The notes under the pieces are model-generated. The model saw nothing but the letters and a program-made list of their open reading frames with translations, was not told where the DNA came from and made no database searches. A stretch of DNA of 64,000 bases from Caulobacter vibrioides OR37 (GTDB taxonomy: Bacteria > Pseudomonadota > Alphaproteobacteria > Caulobacterales > Caulobacteraceae), in assembly GCF_000372645.1 (NCBI RefSeq), contig NZ_APMP01000011.1:1-64000 (forward strand), given 5' to 3'. Position 1 is the first letter of the stretch. The number at the start of each line of letters is the position of its first letter. A program made the translations under genes and the position numbers. Shown one piece after another: positions 9,381 through 17,778 of the stretch.

Positions 9381-11300
9381 CTATTTCTCCACCACCGGCA
9401 GCTCGATGAAGCTGGCGTCGGCGCCGGCATGGAACACCCGCTGCGTCGCCTTCACATAGTCGCTCGGCTTGGCGAAGAAGATGTTCGGCACGAAGGTCTG
9501 CGGGTTGCGGTCGTACAGCGGGAACCAGCTGGACTGCACTTGCACCATGATCCGGTGGCCCGGCTGGAAGGTGTAGTTCGCGGTCGGCAGGATGAACTGG
9601 TACTTCAGCGGCGCGTTCGGCTTGATCGCCTTGGGATCGCTGAAGCTCTCGCGGTAGCGGCCGCGGAAGATGTCCATGCCCACGGCCAGCTGATAGCCGC
9701 CGAGCTCCGGCTGGCTGGGAACCTCGTCGGGATAGACGTCGATCAGCTTGACCACCCAGTCGCTGTCGGTCCCGCTGGTCGAGGCGACCAGATTGACCTT
9801 CGGCACGCCGGCGATCTTCAGCGGCTCCTTCAGCGGCTCGGTCATGTAGGTCACGACGTCGGGACGATCGACCACGCCGCGCTGGTCGCTGACCAGCCAG
9901 GTCGTCCAGCGGCCGCGATCGCTGAACTGCAGCGGGCGCGGGATGTACGGCACGGGCTTGGCCGGGTCGGAGACGTACTCGTCATAGGCCGCCGCGCCCT
10001 TGGCCGCCGCCGGCGGCGTGAAGCCGAGGCCGCCATTGGCTTCCAGATAGAGGTTCTTGGTCTTGCCCTGCGGCCAGGTCGCGTAGCGGTTCCACTTGTT
10101 CTGGCCCGGGTCGTAGATCAGCACCGGCGGGGTGTCGGCCTTGGGGCCGTCCTTCAGATACTGGTCGAAGAACGGGCGCAGCACGTCGCGGCGGAACTGG
10201 GTGGCGGTGTCGCCGTCCCACTTGAAGACCCCGAGGTTATAGGCGTCGTAATTGACCTGGCTGTGCCGCCAGGGGCCCAGCACGAGGTAATTCTTGTCGT
10301 TGTTGACGTCCTTGGGCTCGACGGCGGCGTAGCTGTGCACCGCGCCCCACATGTCCTCCTGATCCCACAGGCCCTGGATCCACATGGTCGGCACCTTCAG
10401 GGGCTGGGCGGCCATGGTCTTGTCGAGAGCCTGCTCGCTCCAGAACTTGTCGTAGGCCGGGTGCTCGCTGACCTTCTTCCAGAACGGCAGCTGATCGAGG
10501 CCGTGGTTCTTGGCGTAGTCGCCAGCCGAGCCTTCCTTCAGGAAGTTGCTGTAGTCGTCATAGCCCTGGCGCTGAACGCCCTCGCCGGGACCGTGCTGGC
10601 CCGTCTGGCCGGTGATGTAGTCGAAGTTCGGCTGACGGAACGCGCCGTGGTGGAACCAGTCGTCGCCCATCCAGCCGTCGACCATCGGGCTCATCGGCGC
10701 GGCGACCTTCAGGGCCGGGTGCGGGTTGACCAGGGCCATCACCACGGTGAAGCCCTCGTAAGAGCTGCCCAGCATCCCGACCTTGCCGTTGGTCTCCGGC
10801 ACGTTCTTCACCAGCCAGTCGATGGTGTCGTAGGCGTCGGTGGAGTGGTCGACCTCGGACGAATTCAGCGGGCCCTTCAGCGGCCGCGTCATCACATAGT
10901 CGCCTTCCGAACCGTACTTGCCGCGGATGTCCTGGAACACGCGGATATAGCCGCCGTCGGCCACGAACACCTCGTCGCCCTGGGGCAGGGCGCCGATCAT
11001 GCGCGGGCTGTCGGCGCGCGCGGCGCGCTTGGCGGCGTTATAGGGCGTGCGGGTCAGCAGGATCGGCAGGTTCTTGCCGCCCTTGGGGATGACTATGACG
11101 GTGTAGAGCTTGGTCCCATCGCGCATCGGGATCATCACGACGCGCTTTTCGTAGTCGTAATTGACCTGGGTCTGGACGAACTTGCTGGCGGTGACGTCCG
11201 GCGTCATGGGCGCGGTCTGGGCGTTGGCCAGCGTCGCGCCGAAGGCGGCGACGGCCACGGCGGTCAGCAGGCCCGCGCGCAGGGTGGAAACAAGACTCAT
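9381..11300 (-). CDS. Exported CocE/NonD-type (X-Pro dipeptidyl-peptidase family) hydrolase
   Basis: 639 residues with a signal peptide ending near ANAQ (residue 29). The alpha/beta-hydrolase nucleophile is in GMLGSSYEGF (Ser180), preceded by QDIRGKYGSEGD, which carries the oxyanion-hole tyrosine in this family. A C-terminal jelly-roll typical of CocE follows (from about residue 400). Relatives hydrolyse esters, amides or beta-lactams such as cocaine and glutaryl-cephalosporins; the natural substrate here is unknown. The length matches the family. Confidence 0.87.
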   Translation of the reverse strand: MSLVSTLRAGLLTAVAVAAFGATLANAQTAPMTPDVTASKFVQTQVNYDYEKRVVMIPMRDGTKLYTVIVIPKGGKNLPILLTRTPYNAAKRAARADSPRMIGALPQGDEVFVADGGYIRVFQDIRGKYGSEGDYVMTRPLKGPLNSSEVDHSTDAYDTIDWLVKNVPETNGKVGMLGSSYEGFTVVMALVNPHPALKVAAPMSPMVDGWMGDDWFHHGAFRQPNFDYITGQTGQHGPGEGVQRQGYDDYSNFLKEGSAGDYAKNHGLDQLPFWKKVSEHPAYDKFWSEQALDKTMAAQPLKVPTMWIQGLWDQEDMWGAVHSYAAVEPKDVNNDKNYLVLGPWRHSQVNYDAYNLGVFKWDGDTATQFRRDVLRPFFDQYLKDGPKADTPPVLIYDPGQNKWNRYATWPQGKTKNLYLEANGGLGFTPPAAAKGAAAYDEYVSDPAKPVPYIPRPLQFSDRGRWTTWLVSDQRGVVDRPDVVTYMTEPLKEPLKIAGVPKVNLVASTSGTDSDWVVKLIDVYPDEVPSQPELGGYQLAVGMDIFRGRYRESFSDPKAIKPNAPLKYQFILPTANYTFQPGHRIMVQVQSSWFPLYDRNPQTFVPNIFFAKPSDYVKATQRVFHAGADASFIELPVVEK

Positions 11301-11468
11301 GAAAGGCCCTCCTGGAAGGCGGGCACCTTAGGCCTGTGTTTTTCAGGCTGCTACACTGTAACAAGCCGGGTTCAGCCCACTTTTTCGTCCGTGGGCGGCG
11401 GACGCCGTCTCCATCATTCCGGATGTGTCCCGCAGCGCGGTGGCGACGGGGCGTGGCGTGTGATAATG

Positions 11469-11492
11469 TCTAGAAATCAGGAGTTTTCTAGA
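11469..11492. promoter_or_regulatory. Inverted repeat over the vapB ribosome site
   Basis: TCTAGAAA (11469-11476) and TTTCTAGA (11485-11492) form a perfect 8-base inverted repeat with 8 bases between. The spacer contains the GGAG ribosome site, and the right arm ends on the first base of the vapB ATG. Likely the autoregulatory operator of the toxin-antitoxin operon, or an mRNA hairpin hiding the ribosome site. Confidence 0.6.
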
Positions 11493-11755
11493 TGGCCTTC
11501 AGTATCAAGGATCCTGAAACCGACCGGATCGTGCGAGACTTGGCCAAGCGCGCGGGGCTGGGCCTGACCGATGCCGTGCGCATGGCGGCCGAGAACGAAT
11601 TGAAGCGTCGTGGCGCCTCGCCGACGGCCTCGCCGGAGGTCCAGGCGGCGGAATTTCTGGCCTGGATGAGGGCGCAAGACTATGGCCCCGACACGGGCCT
11701 CACGCGCGAAGAGATCGAGGCCGAGATGTATGACGAGTACGGCTTGCCGCGCTGA
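11492..11755 (+). CDS. vapB: VapB-type antitoxin (PSK/Rv0623-like family)
   Basis: 87 residues. The N-terminal SIKDPETDRIVRDLAKRAGLGLTDAV is the ribbon-helix-helix DNA-binding part seen in PSK_trans_fac antitoxins ('K.p..d.l.r.LA..tG.s.teav'). The acidic C-terminus (REEIEAEMYDEYGLPR) would wrap around the toxin. Its TGA shares one base with the ATG of the toxin gene, the coupling typical of these pairs. Confidence 0.85.
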   Translation: MAFSIKDPETDRIVRDLAKRAGLGLTDAVRMAAENELKRRGASPTASPEVQAAEFLAWMRAQDYGPDTGLTREEIEAEMYDEYGLPR

Positions 11756-12150
11756 TGGTCATTGATACGTCGGCGATGATCGCCATCCAATTCGCCGAAC
11801 CAGAAAGCAGCGCCTTGACCGTAGCGATACTGGCTTCGGAAACACGTTTGATGTCCGCCGCCACCTATGTGGAGTATGTCGCGGTGCTGGCGCGCAGGTT
11901 TCCCCGCTTCGCCGCGGCCGATTGGGCGGAACGCGTGGTCGCGGGGCTCGGGATCAAGGTTGTCGATGTCACGGCCGCCCACGCCTTGCTCGCCGCCGAC
12001 GCGCTGGAAACCTACGGCCGCGCGCGCCATCAGGCTGGCCTAAACTATGGCGACAGCTTCGCCTACGCCTTGGCCAAGGCCACGGGCGAACCGCTGCTGT
12101 TCAAGGGCGACGACTTCGCGAAGACCGACGTGGTCGCCGCAGCCTACTAG
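11755..12150 (+). CDS. vapC: VapC-type PIN-domain ribonuclease toxin
   Basis: 131 residues. PIN acidic residues are visible as VIDTSAMIAI (first Asp), the early YVEYVAVLAR (Glu), and NYGDSFAYALAKATGEPLLFKGDDFAKTDV (two Asp). PIN toxins cut tRNA or rRNA when the antitoxin is degraded. One-base overlap with the antitoxin gene. The TAG stop is the start of the downstream hairpin repeat. Confidence 0.9.
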   Translation: MVIDTSAMIAIQFAEPESSALTVAILASETRLMSAATYVEYVAVLARRFPRFAAADWAERVVAGLGIKVVDVTAAHALLAADALETYGRARHQAGLNYGDSFAYALAKATGEPLLFKGDDFAKTDVVAAAY

Positions 12151-12260
12151 AGCGTGAGGCTGAAAGTGGGAACCGGTTTCAGCTTATCTCACGCTCTAAA
12201 CATTTGATTTAGAGCCTTTTTGACGCCTGAAATCGATTCCGATTTCAGGCTAAAGGCTCA
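12149..12260. repeat. Double-hairpin intergenic repeat between vapC and purQ
   Basis: First hairpin: AGAGCGTGAG (12149-12158) with CTCACGCTCT (12188-12197), and inner GCTGAAA (12159-12165) with TTTCAGC (12177-12183). Second hairpin: outer GAGCCTTT (12212-12219) with AAAGGCTC (12252-12259), inner GCCTGAAATC (12225-12234) with GATTTCAGGC (12241-12250). The element covers the vapC stop codon and reaches the purQ stop codon. It is built like a REP-type intergenic repeat and may terminate both convergent genes. Confidence 0.65.
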
Positions 12261-12920
12261 AGCGCTCTGGAAGATGCTGCGGAACAGCACCGCGCCGTCC
12301 TCGGAGCCCAGGTCCGGATCGAAGGCGCGGTCGGGGTGGGGCATCAGGCCCAGGACATTGCCGCCCTTGTTGACGATGCCGGCGATGGCGCGGGCCGAGC
12401 CGTTCGGATTTTCCTGATAGCGGAACACCACCTGGCCCTCGCCCTCCAGGCGGTCCAGCGTCTCCTCGTCGGCGAAGTAGTTGCCCTCGCCGTTGCCGAC
12501 GGTCATCACCGCCTCGCGCTGCTCGCCATAGCCGGCGGTGAAGCGCGTCTGGCCGTTGACGATATCCAGGCCGACGGGCTTGCAGACGTACTTGAGGCCG
12601 GCGTTGCGCAGCAGGGCGCCGGGCAGCAGGCCGACCTCGGTCAGCACCTGGAAGCCGTTGCAGATGCCGACGACCGCCACGCCCTTGTCGGCGGCGGCGA
12701 CGACCTCCTTCATGACCGGGCTCTGGGCCGCCATGGCGCCGCAGCGCAGGTAGTCGCCGTAGGAGAAGCCGCCGGGCAGGACGATCAGGTCCAGGTCGTC
12801 CGGCAAGGCCGTTTCCTGGTGCCAGACCATCTCGACGCGGGCGCCCGCGGAGCGCTCGATGGCGACCTTGCAGTCGCGGTCACAGTTCGAACCGGGGAAT
12901 ACGACGACGGCGGCTTTCAT
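12258..12920 (-). CDS. purQ: Phosphoribosylformylglycinamidine synthase, glutaminase subunit
   Basis: 220 residues from the ATG at 12920. Class I glutamine amidotransferase: catalytic Cys88 in [23 protein letters not shown] as oxyanion region, and GLMPHPDRA with the catalytic His near the C-terminus. It supplies ammonia to PurL in FGAM synthesis. Confidence 0.96.
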   Translation of the reverse strand: MKAAVVVFPGSNCDRDCKVAIERSAGARVEMVWHQETALPDDLDLIVLPGGFSYGDYLRCGAMAAQSPVMKEVVAAADKGVAVVGICNGFQVLTEVGLLPGALLRNAGLKYVCKPVGLDIVNGQTRFTAGYGEQREAVMTVGNGEGNYFADEETLDRLEGEGQVVFRYQENPNGSARAIAGIVNKGGNVLGLMPHPDRAFDPDLGSEDGAVLFRSIFQSA

Positions 12921-12985
12921 GGCGCGGGCCTGTAGCACCGTTCGCACGGAATGTCAGTCCCGCCCGCCTTGAAACTCGTTCCCGG

Positions 12986-13165
12986 CTACAGCTCGATCAT
13001 GTCGAAGTCCGACTTCGGCGTGCCGCAGAGCGGGCAGACCCAGCCGGCCGGGATGTCGGCCCAGCGCGTTCCGGGCGCCAGGCCCTCGCCCGGGTCGCCC
13101 TGTTCCTCGTCATAGATGTAGCCGCAGGTGCGGCACTGCCAGACCTTGAAGGGTTCCGCGCTCAT
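12986..13165 (-). CDS. Rubredoxin
   Basis: 59 residues, ATG at 13165, TAG at 12986-12988. Two iron-binding knuckles are complete: CRTCGYIYD (residues 11-19) and CPLCG (44-48), with the aromatic residues usual in rubredoxins (Tyr16, Trp35, Trp42). It carries one electron per iron. The gene starts 9 bases after the P450 stop on the same strand, so it may serve as that enzyme's electron donor, though ferredoxins are the more usual partner. Confidence 0.92.
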   Translation of the reverse strand: MSAEPFKVWQCRTCGYIYDEEQGDPGEGLAPGTRWADIPAGWVCPLCGTPKSDFDMIEL

Positions 13166-13174
13166 CGCCGCGCC

Positions 13175-14449
13175 TCAGTGCATCTTGAAGCGGATCGGCA
13201 CCGACTTCGGGCCGCAGACGAAGTTGGCGGTCATGCGGGTGGGCGTTCCGTCCAGCTCGACGCTGTCCAGGCGGGCGAACAGCTCCTCCCACAGCACTCG
13301 CATCTCCATCCGCGCCAGGTGCTGGCCCAGGCAGATGTGCGCGCCATAGCCGAAGGCCACGTGCTTGTTGGGCGTCCGGTCGACCTTGAAGCTGAACGGG
13401 TCGTCGAACACCGCCTCGTCGCGATTGCCCGAGGGATAGGAGAGCATCATCCAGTCGCCCTTGGCGATCTTCTTGCCGGCCAGCTCGGCGTCGGCGGTGG
13501 CGGTGCGCATGAAGTGCTTCACCGGCGTGACCCAGCGGATCGACTCCTCGATCAGGCCGGGGATCAGCGACGGGTCGGCCTTGACCCGAGCGAACTGGTC
13601 GGGGTTCTCGGCCAGGGCCCACAACGCGCCGGCGGTGGTCGAGGAGGTGGTGTCGTGGCCCGCCGTGGCGGCGATGATGTAGTAGCTCATCGCCTCCAGG
13701 TGCCCCATCGGCTCGCCGTTGATCTTGCCGTTGGCGATCAGGCTGGCCAGGTCGTCGCGCGGCTTGGCGCGGCGGTCCTCGGTGATGGCGTTGAAGTACA
13801 TCATGAAGTCCATGACCACGGACTGGATGCTGTCGACGCCCTCGCCGGCGTCGGTGATCGACTTGCCGGTGCGGTTCAGATCGGGATCGGCGTTGCCGAA
13901 CAGCTCCTGGGTCAGTTTCAGCATCCGGGGCTCGTCGCTTTCGGGAACGCCCAGCACCTCCATGATCACGTGCAGCGGATAGAGAAAGGCGACGTCGCGG
14001 GCGAAGTCGCAGCGGTCGCCGTGCTCGGCCATGCGGTCGATGAAGCCGCGCGCGATCTCGCGGATGCGGGCCTCCAGCGCCTTCAGGTTCTGCGGCAGCA
14101 GCGAGCCCTGCGTGATCTTGCGGTAGGCGAAGTGGTCGGGGTTATCCATCTGCACCAGGGAGCGGACCAAGTGGGGCGACCCGCCCATCATCTCGCGCAC
14201 CTTCTTGTCGGCCTCGATCGTCGTGATGACGGTGGCGCGGTCGCCGTTGTGGAACAGCTCGTTCTGGCGCTCGACCTCCAGGATGTCGGCGTGGCGCGTG
14301 ACCACCCAGAACGGATCGAAGCCGTCCGGCTGGGCCACCTCCAGCGGCGCTTCGCGGCGCAGCTGGGCGAAGGCTTGGTCGACGCGGTCGCCATCGGCAT
14401 AGGCGGTCGGGTCGACGATGGTGTTGGCGATTTCGGTCGAGATCGTCAT
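13175..14449 (-). CDS. Cytochrome P450
   Basis: 424 residues from the ATG at 14449. The I-helix oxygen-binding motif is AGHDTTS, the K-helix ExxR is EESIRW, and the heme ligand Cys373 is in FGYGAHICLGQ. It is soluble, with no N-terminal anchor, like bacterial class I P450s that oxidise terpenoids, steroids or fatty acids; the substrate is unknown. The rubredoxin gene follows and a TetR regulator is divergent with an inverted repeat between them. Confidence 0.95.
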   Translation of the reverse strand: MTISTEIANTIVDPTAYADGDRVDQAFAQLRREAPLEVAQPDGFDPFWVVTRHADILEVERQNELFHNGDRATVITTIEADKKVREMMGGSPHLVRSLVQMDNPDHFAYRKITQGSLLPQNLKALEARIREIARGFIDRMAEHGDRCDFARDVAFLYPLHVIMEVLGVPESDEPRMLKLTQELFGNADPDLNRTGKSITDAGEGVDSIQSVVMDFMMYFNAITEDRRAKPRDDLASLIANGKINGEPMGHLEAMSYYIIAATAGHDTTSSTTAGALWALAENPDQFARVKADPSLIPGLIEESIRWVTPVKHFMRTATADAELAGKKIAKGDWMMLSYPSGNRDEAVFDDPFSFKVDRTPNKHVAFGYGAHICLGQHLARMEMRVLWEELFARLDSVELDGTPTRMTANFVCGPKSVPIRFKMH

Positions 14450-14494
14450 GGCGCGTCCTGGCTCCTCCCGGGGATGGCTTCGCGGCCACCTCAA

Positions 14495-14520
14495 TTATTT
14501 GCTTGTTGTCCAACAAATAA
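14495..14520. promoter_or_regulatory. Inverted repeat between P450 and TetR genes
   Basis: TTATTTG (14495-14501) and CAAATAA (14514-14520) are perfect arms, with a second nested pair TTGTT (14503-14507) and AACAA (14512-14516). The AT-rich palindrome is 45 bases before the P450 start and 15 before the regulator start, where a TetR dimer would bind to control both. Confidence 0.6.
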
Positions 14521-14534
14521 CTAAGTTCGGCAAG

Positions 14535-15158
14535 ATGACATCGTCCCTTAAGGTCCCCGAACGGCGCACCCAGTCTGATCGCCGCCAGCAATCCGAGGCC
14601 GAGCTGCTGCGCGCGGCCGCCGAACTGATCGCCGAGCAGGGGGTGGCCGCGGCCACGTTCGAGAATATCGGTTTGAGGGCGGGTTACAGCCGAGGGCTCG
14701 TCACGCAGCGCTTCGGTTCGAAGCAGGGCTTGATCGAGGCGCTGATCGCGAGGCTTCAGGCGCGGCTGGAAGCGCTGATGGACGACCGGCGGCTGGACCA
14801 GCTGGACGGCCTGGAGTCGGTGCTTGGCTTCATCGACACGTTCCTGACGAACCTGTCGCGCGACGGCGAGATGCGCGCCTATTTCGTGCTGCTGGCCGGC
14901 GCGGTCGCCGACGTGTCCGAGCTGCGCGCGCCCTTCGCCCAGGCCCACAAGGGCGCCGAGGAGCGGCTGGAGGCCATGGTCCTGCGCGGCCAAGCCGAAG
15001 GCGTCGTCCGCGCCGAGCTCAACGCCGACGCGGCCGCGCTGATGGTGGGGTCTTTGCTGCTGGGGCTATCCACCCAGTTGCTGATCGATCCCGGCATGGA
15101 CCTCGAGCCGATCCGGGAGACCAGTTTGACGTTGTTGCGAACCAGCTTGGCGGCCTGA
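14535..15158 (+). CDS. TetR/AcrR family transcriptional regulator
   Basis: 207 residues from the ATG at 14535. The helix-turn-helix lies at about residues 25-70 (AELIAEQGVAAATFENIGLRAGYSRGLVTQRFGSK region), followed by an all-helical ligand domain. Divergent from the P450 gene across a palindrome, so it probably represses the P450/rubredoxin operon and itself. The effector is unknown. Confidence 0.9.
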   Translation: MTSSLKVPERRTQSDRRQQSEAELLRAAAELIAEQGVAAATFENIGLRAGYSRGLVTQRFGSKQGLIEALIARLQARLEALMDDRRLDQLDGLESVLGFIDTFLTNLSRDGEMRAYFVLLAGAVADVSELRAPFAQAHKGAEERLEAMVLRGQAEGVVRAELNADAAALMVGSLLLGLSTQLLIDPGMDLEPIRETSLTLLRTSLAA

Positions 15159-15239
15159 GCCCCAATCCTGTCCTGGATTTCATTTGAATAGCACTGGTCG
15201 CGGCTGTCAGGTCCACGCTCCGAAAAAGAGGGTGTGACC

Positions 15240-15842
15240 ATGACTCGTCTGCTGCTGGCCTCCGTCCTGTGCCTGACCTTCGCGGTCGCCGAGCCGGCGT
15301 TTGCGCGGGACGCCGCGCCGGACAACGCGACCATGGCGGAGATCTTCAACGCCGACCAAGCCGTCCGCAAAGGCATTTCCCTGGGGCAAAAGCCCGACCG
15401 CGCTTTCGTCGAACGGATGAACGCCGATGACGCCGCGCGCCGCGTCCAAACGAGGGCCCTGTTGGAGTCGGGCGCGCTGAAGACCGGCGAGGACTTCCGC
15501 AAGGCGGCCTTCGTGTTCCAGCACGGGCAGCGGCCCGAAGATTTTCTCCTAGCCCACAGCCTGGCGGTGGCGGCCGCGGCGCGCGGATCGACCGAGGCGA
15601 CCTGGATCGCCGCCGCCAGCCTGGATCGCTATCTGCAAATGACCGGCGGGTCTCAGATCTACGGTACCCAGACCATAGCCCGTAAGGGCGAGGCGCCCAC
15701 GCTGGACCCTTATAATCGCGACCTTGTTCCGGACGTCCTGCGCACGGCCTTGGGCGTCCCCACCCTGGCGGAGCAGCAGGCAAAGCTGGAAGCGGTGCAA
15801 AAGGCCGTCAAGGCCGCGCAGCCGACCCCGCCAAAGCCCTGA
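15240..15842 (+). CDS. Exported protein of unknown function
   Basis: 200 residues. The ATG at 15240 has GAGGG 7 bases upstream, better than the in-frame GTG at 15234. Signal peptide to about FA (residue 22). The mature part is mostly helical, with low-complexity ends, and the segment FQHGQRPEDFLLAHSLAVAAAARG resembles a conserved HGxxxxDYxxAHxLA motif seen in uncharacterised bacterial proteins. It converges with purS. Confidence 0.7.
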   Translation: MTRLLLASVLCLTFAVAEPAFARDAAPDNATMAEIFNADQAVRKGISLGQKPDRAFVERMNADDAARRVQTRALLESGALKTGEDFRKAAFVFQHGQRPEDFLLAHSLAVAAAARGSTEATWIAAASLDRYLQMTGGSQIYGTQTIARKGEAPTLDPYNRDLVPDVLRTALGVPTLAEQQAKLEAVQKAVKAAQPTPPKP

Positions 15843-15852
15843 GGCGGCAGGC

Positions 15853-16092
15853 TCAGGCCACGTCGATGCGGTAGCTTTCGATGACCGTATTGGCCAGCAG
15901 CTTCTCGCACATGGCCTTGACCTCGGCCTTGGCGGCTTCGGCGTCGGCGGCGTCGAGATCGAACTCGATGACTCGGCCCACGCGGGCGTCCTTCACCGAC
16001 GGCCAACCCAGGCCGTGCAGGGCGTTCTCGACGGCCTTGCCCTGAACGTCGAGCACGCCGGGCTTCAGGAACACGTGGACGGTGGCTTTCAC
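15853..16092 (-). CDS. purS: Phosphoribosylformylglycinamidine synthase, PurS subunit
   Basis: 79 residues from a GTG at 16092; the ATG at 16107 would add a non-family pentapeptide. KATVHVFLKPGVLDVQGKAV and GRVIEFDLDAAD are diagnostic. PurS dimers bridge PurL and PurQ and carry the ammonia. An intergenic repeat separates it from purC upstream. Confidence 0.92.
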   Translation of the reverse strand: MKATVHVFLKPGVLDVQGKAVENALHGLGWPSVKDARVGRVIEFDLDAADAEAAKAEVKAMCEKLLANTVIESYRIDVA

Positions 16093-16098
16093 TCTAAA

Positions 16099-16240
16099 TC
16101 TCCTCACCCGTGGAACGGGGGAGGGGGACCGCGAAGCGGTGGAGGGGGCGTCGGCCGGCCATCCATCGCATCGGGCTTCAGCGCCCCCTCCGTCGCGGCG
16201 CCGCGCGCCGCGCCACCTCCCCCGCGGGCGGGGGAGGAGA
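16099..16240. repeat. GC-rich inverted intergenic repeat between purC and purS
   Basis: Outer parts are CTCCTC...GGGGGAGGGGG near 16099-16127 and CTCCCCC...GGGGGAGGAG near 16213-16240. Inner arms GGAGGGGGCG (16141-16150) and CGCCCCCTCC lie either side of a short spacer. It belongs to the same CCTCCCCCGC-type family as the elements at 22425 and 32056. Confidence 0.55.
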
Positions 16241-16248
16241 ACCCAAGC

Positions 16249-17007
16249 TTAATGCATCCCGCCTTGGATGACGGTCGGCATTTCCTTCATGATCCCCAGG
16301 CGGCGGGCCACCTCGGTATAGCTCTCGATGACGTTGCCGAGGTCGCGGCGGAAGCGGTCCTTGTCCAGCTTCTCGTTGGTGGCGGCGTCCCACAGACGGC
16401 AGCTGTCGGGGCTGATCTCGTCGGCCAGGATGATGCGCGAGAAGTCGCCCTCGTAGACGCGGCCGAACTCGATCTTGAAATCGACCAGCGTGATGCCGAC
16501 GCCGCTGAACAGGCCCGACAGATAGTCGTTCACCCGCAGGGCCATGGCCATCATGTCGTCGATCTCCTGGGTCGCGGCCCAGTTGAACGCGGTGATGTGC
16601 TCCTCGGAGACCATCGGGTCGCCGAGCTTGTCGTCCTTGTAGTAGAACTCGATGATCGAGCGGGGCAGGGGCTGGCCCTCGGTCAGACCCAGGCGCGTGG
16701 CGATCGAGCCGGCGGCGATGTTGCGCACCACGACTTCGAGCGGAACGATCTCGACTTCCTTGATGAGCTGCTCGCGCAGGTTCAGGCGGCGAATGAAGTG
16801 GTTCTGGACGCCGATCGAATTCAGGCGAGTCATGATGTACTCGCTGATCCGGTTGTTGATGACGCCCTTGCCTTCCAGCACGGCCTTCTTCTGGGCGTTG
16901 AAGGCGGTGGCGTCGTCCTTGAAGTACTGGATAAGCGTGCCGGGCTCGGGGCCCTCGTACAGAATCTTGGCCTTGCCTTCGTAGATTTTCTTGCGACGGG
17001 TCGTCAT
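16249..17007 (-). CDS. purC: SAICAR synthase (PurC)
   Basis: 252 residues from the ATG at 17007. [41 protein letters not shown] and the ATP/CAIR site [10 protein letters not shown] are diagnostic. It joins aspartate to CAIR in purine synthesis. The longer upstream extension contains no family sequence. purS follows after an intergenic repeat. Confidence 0.96.
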   Translation of the reverse strand: MTTRRKKIYEGKAKILYEGPEPGTLIQYFKDDATAFNAQKKAVLEGKGVINNRISEYIMTRLNSIGVQNHFIRRLNLREQLIKEVEIVPLEVVVRNIAAGSIATRLGLTEGQPLPRSIIEFYYKDDKLGDPMVSEEHITAFNWAATQEIDDMMAMALRVNDYLSGLFSGVGITLVDFKIEFGRVYEGDFSRIILADEISPDSCRLWDAATNEKLDKDRFRRDLGNVIESYTEVARRLGIMKEMPTVIQGGMH

Positions 17008-17288
17008 GGCTCTCGTCGAGGCCCTTCTGAAAACGCGCGCGTCGCCTTGGTCCGGAGGCTTCCGGAGAAACGAAAAGCGCGCGCGGCGGATAGCTGCGCG
17101 CGGCGTTCGACTCAAGGCCGCTCACTGAAAAAATCCCGTGGAACCTACCTGAATGAGCGGTTCGGCGCAAACACGCGACGGTGGTTTGGTCTATGCTATG
17201 GTGGGAAACGTGGCCTGCGGCTTATCCACCGATTGCGGCGGCGACCGGCACGGGATATGCAGCCGGCTTGGACGACTTTGGGGCCTTC

Positions 17289-17606
17289 ATGACCACTTTC
17301 GACGAACGCGAGCAGGGTTTCGAACGTAAGTTCGCGCTGGACCAGGAACTGGAATTCAAGGCGACCGCGCGCCGCAACCGCCTGCTGGGCGAGTGGGCGG
17401 CCGGTCTGATGGGCCTCGCCACGGTCGAGGAATACGCGCGCGCGGTGGTCAAGTCCGACTTCGAACAGCCGGGCGACGAGGACGTTTTCCGCAAGGTCTT
17501 CGAGGACCTGAAGGGTTCGGGCGTTTCGGCGACCGAAGGCGAGGTCCGCATGAAGATGGCTGAGCTGCTGGCCCAGGCCCGCGAGCAGATCAAGGCTGGC
17601 GAGTAA
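17289..17606 (+). CDS. DUF1476 protein, F1-ATPase inhibitor zeta-subunit family
   Basis: 105 residues from the ATG at 17289. MTTFDEREQGFERKFALDQE and the ARRNRLLGEWAAGLMGL segment identify DUF1476. In Paracoccus the homologue is the zeta subunit that inhibits the F1 ATPase; whether this one does so cannot be read here. Divergent from purC across 281 bases that contain a GANTC site (GACTC near 17110). Confidence 0.9.
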   Translation: MTTFDEREQGFERKFALDQELEFKATARRNRLLGEWAAGLMGLATVEEYARAVVKSDFEQPGDEDVFRKVFEDLKGSGVSATEGEVRMKMAELLAQAREQIKAGE

Positions 17607-17650
17607 GTCCAGTCGCGGCGCCGATTCGATTTATTCCAGACACGCCCTTC

Positions 17651-17687
17651 AAGCCCGGCGCGGAAAGCCCTCCGCGTCGGGCTTTGT
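17651..17687 (+). terminator. Terminator-like hairpin after DUF1476 gene
   Basis: AAGCCCGGCGCGG (17651-17663) pairs with CCGCGTCGGGCTT (17672-17684) with one mismatch, followed by a weak T-tract. It is 44 bases after the stop. Confidence 0.6.
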
Positions 17688-17732
17688 CGTTCAGGGCGTC
17701 TGGCGCTGGCAGGGCGTCCGGCGCTGGAAAGC

Positions 17733-17765
17733 GCCCGCGCCATCCTGGATGGCGCGGGGCATTTT
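17733..17765 (+). terminator. Second hairpin with T-tract before M13 peptidase stop
   Basis: GCCCGCGCCAT (17733-17743) pairs with ATGGCGCGGGGC (17749-17760), one bulge, followed by ATTTT. It lies between the convergent DUF1476 and M13 genes. Confidence 0.5.
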
Positions 17766-17778
17766 CATCGGCGGTCGC

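Noticed and set aside
9336-11567. A 743-codon plus-strand open frame antisense to the CocE-like hydrolase
   Set aside because: The minus-strand frame has a signal peptide and the full hydrolase motifs; the plus frame is an Arg/His/Val-rich GC-frame shadow.
15724-17292. A 522-codon plus-strand frame through purS and purC
   Set aside because: It runs antisense to two complete purine genes and a repeat and has no recognisable domain.
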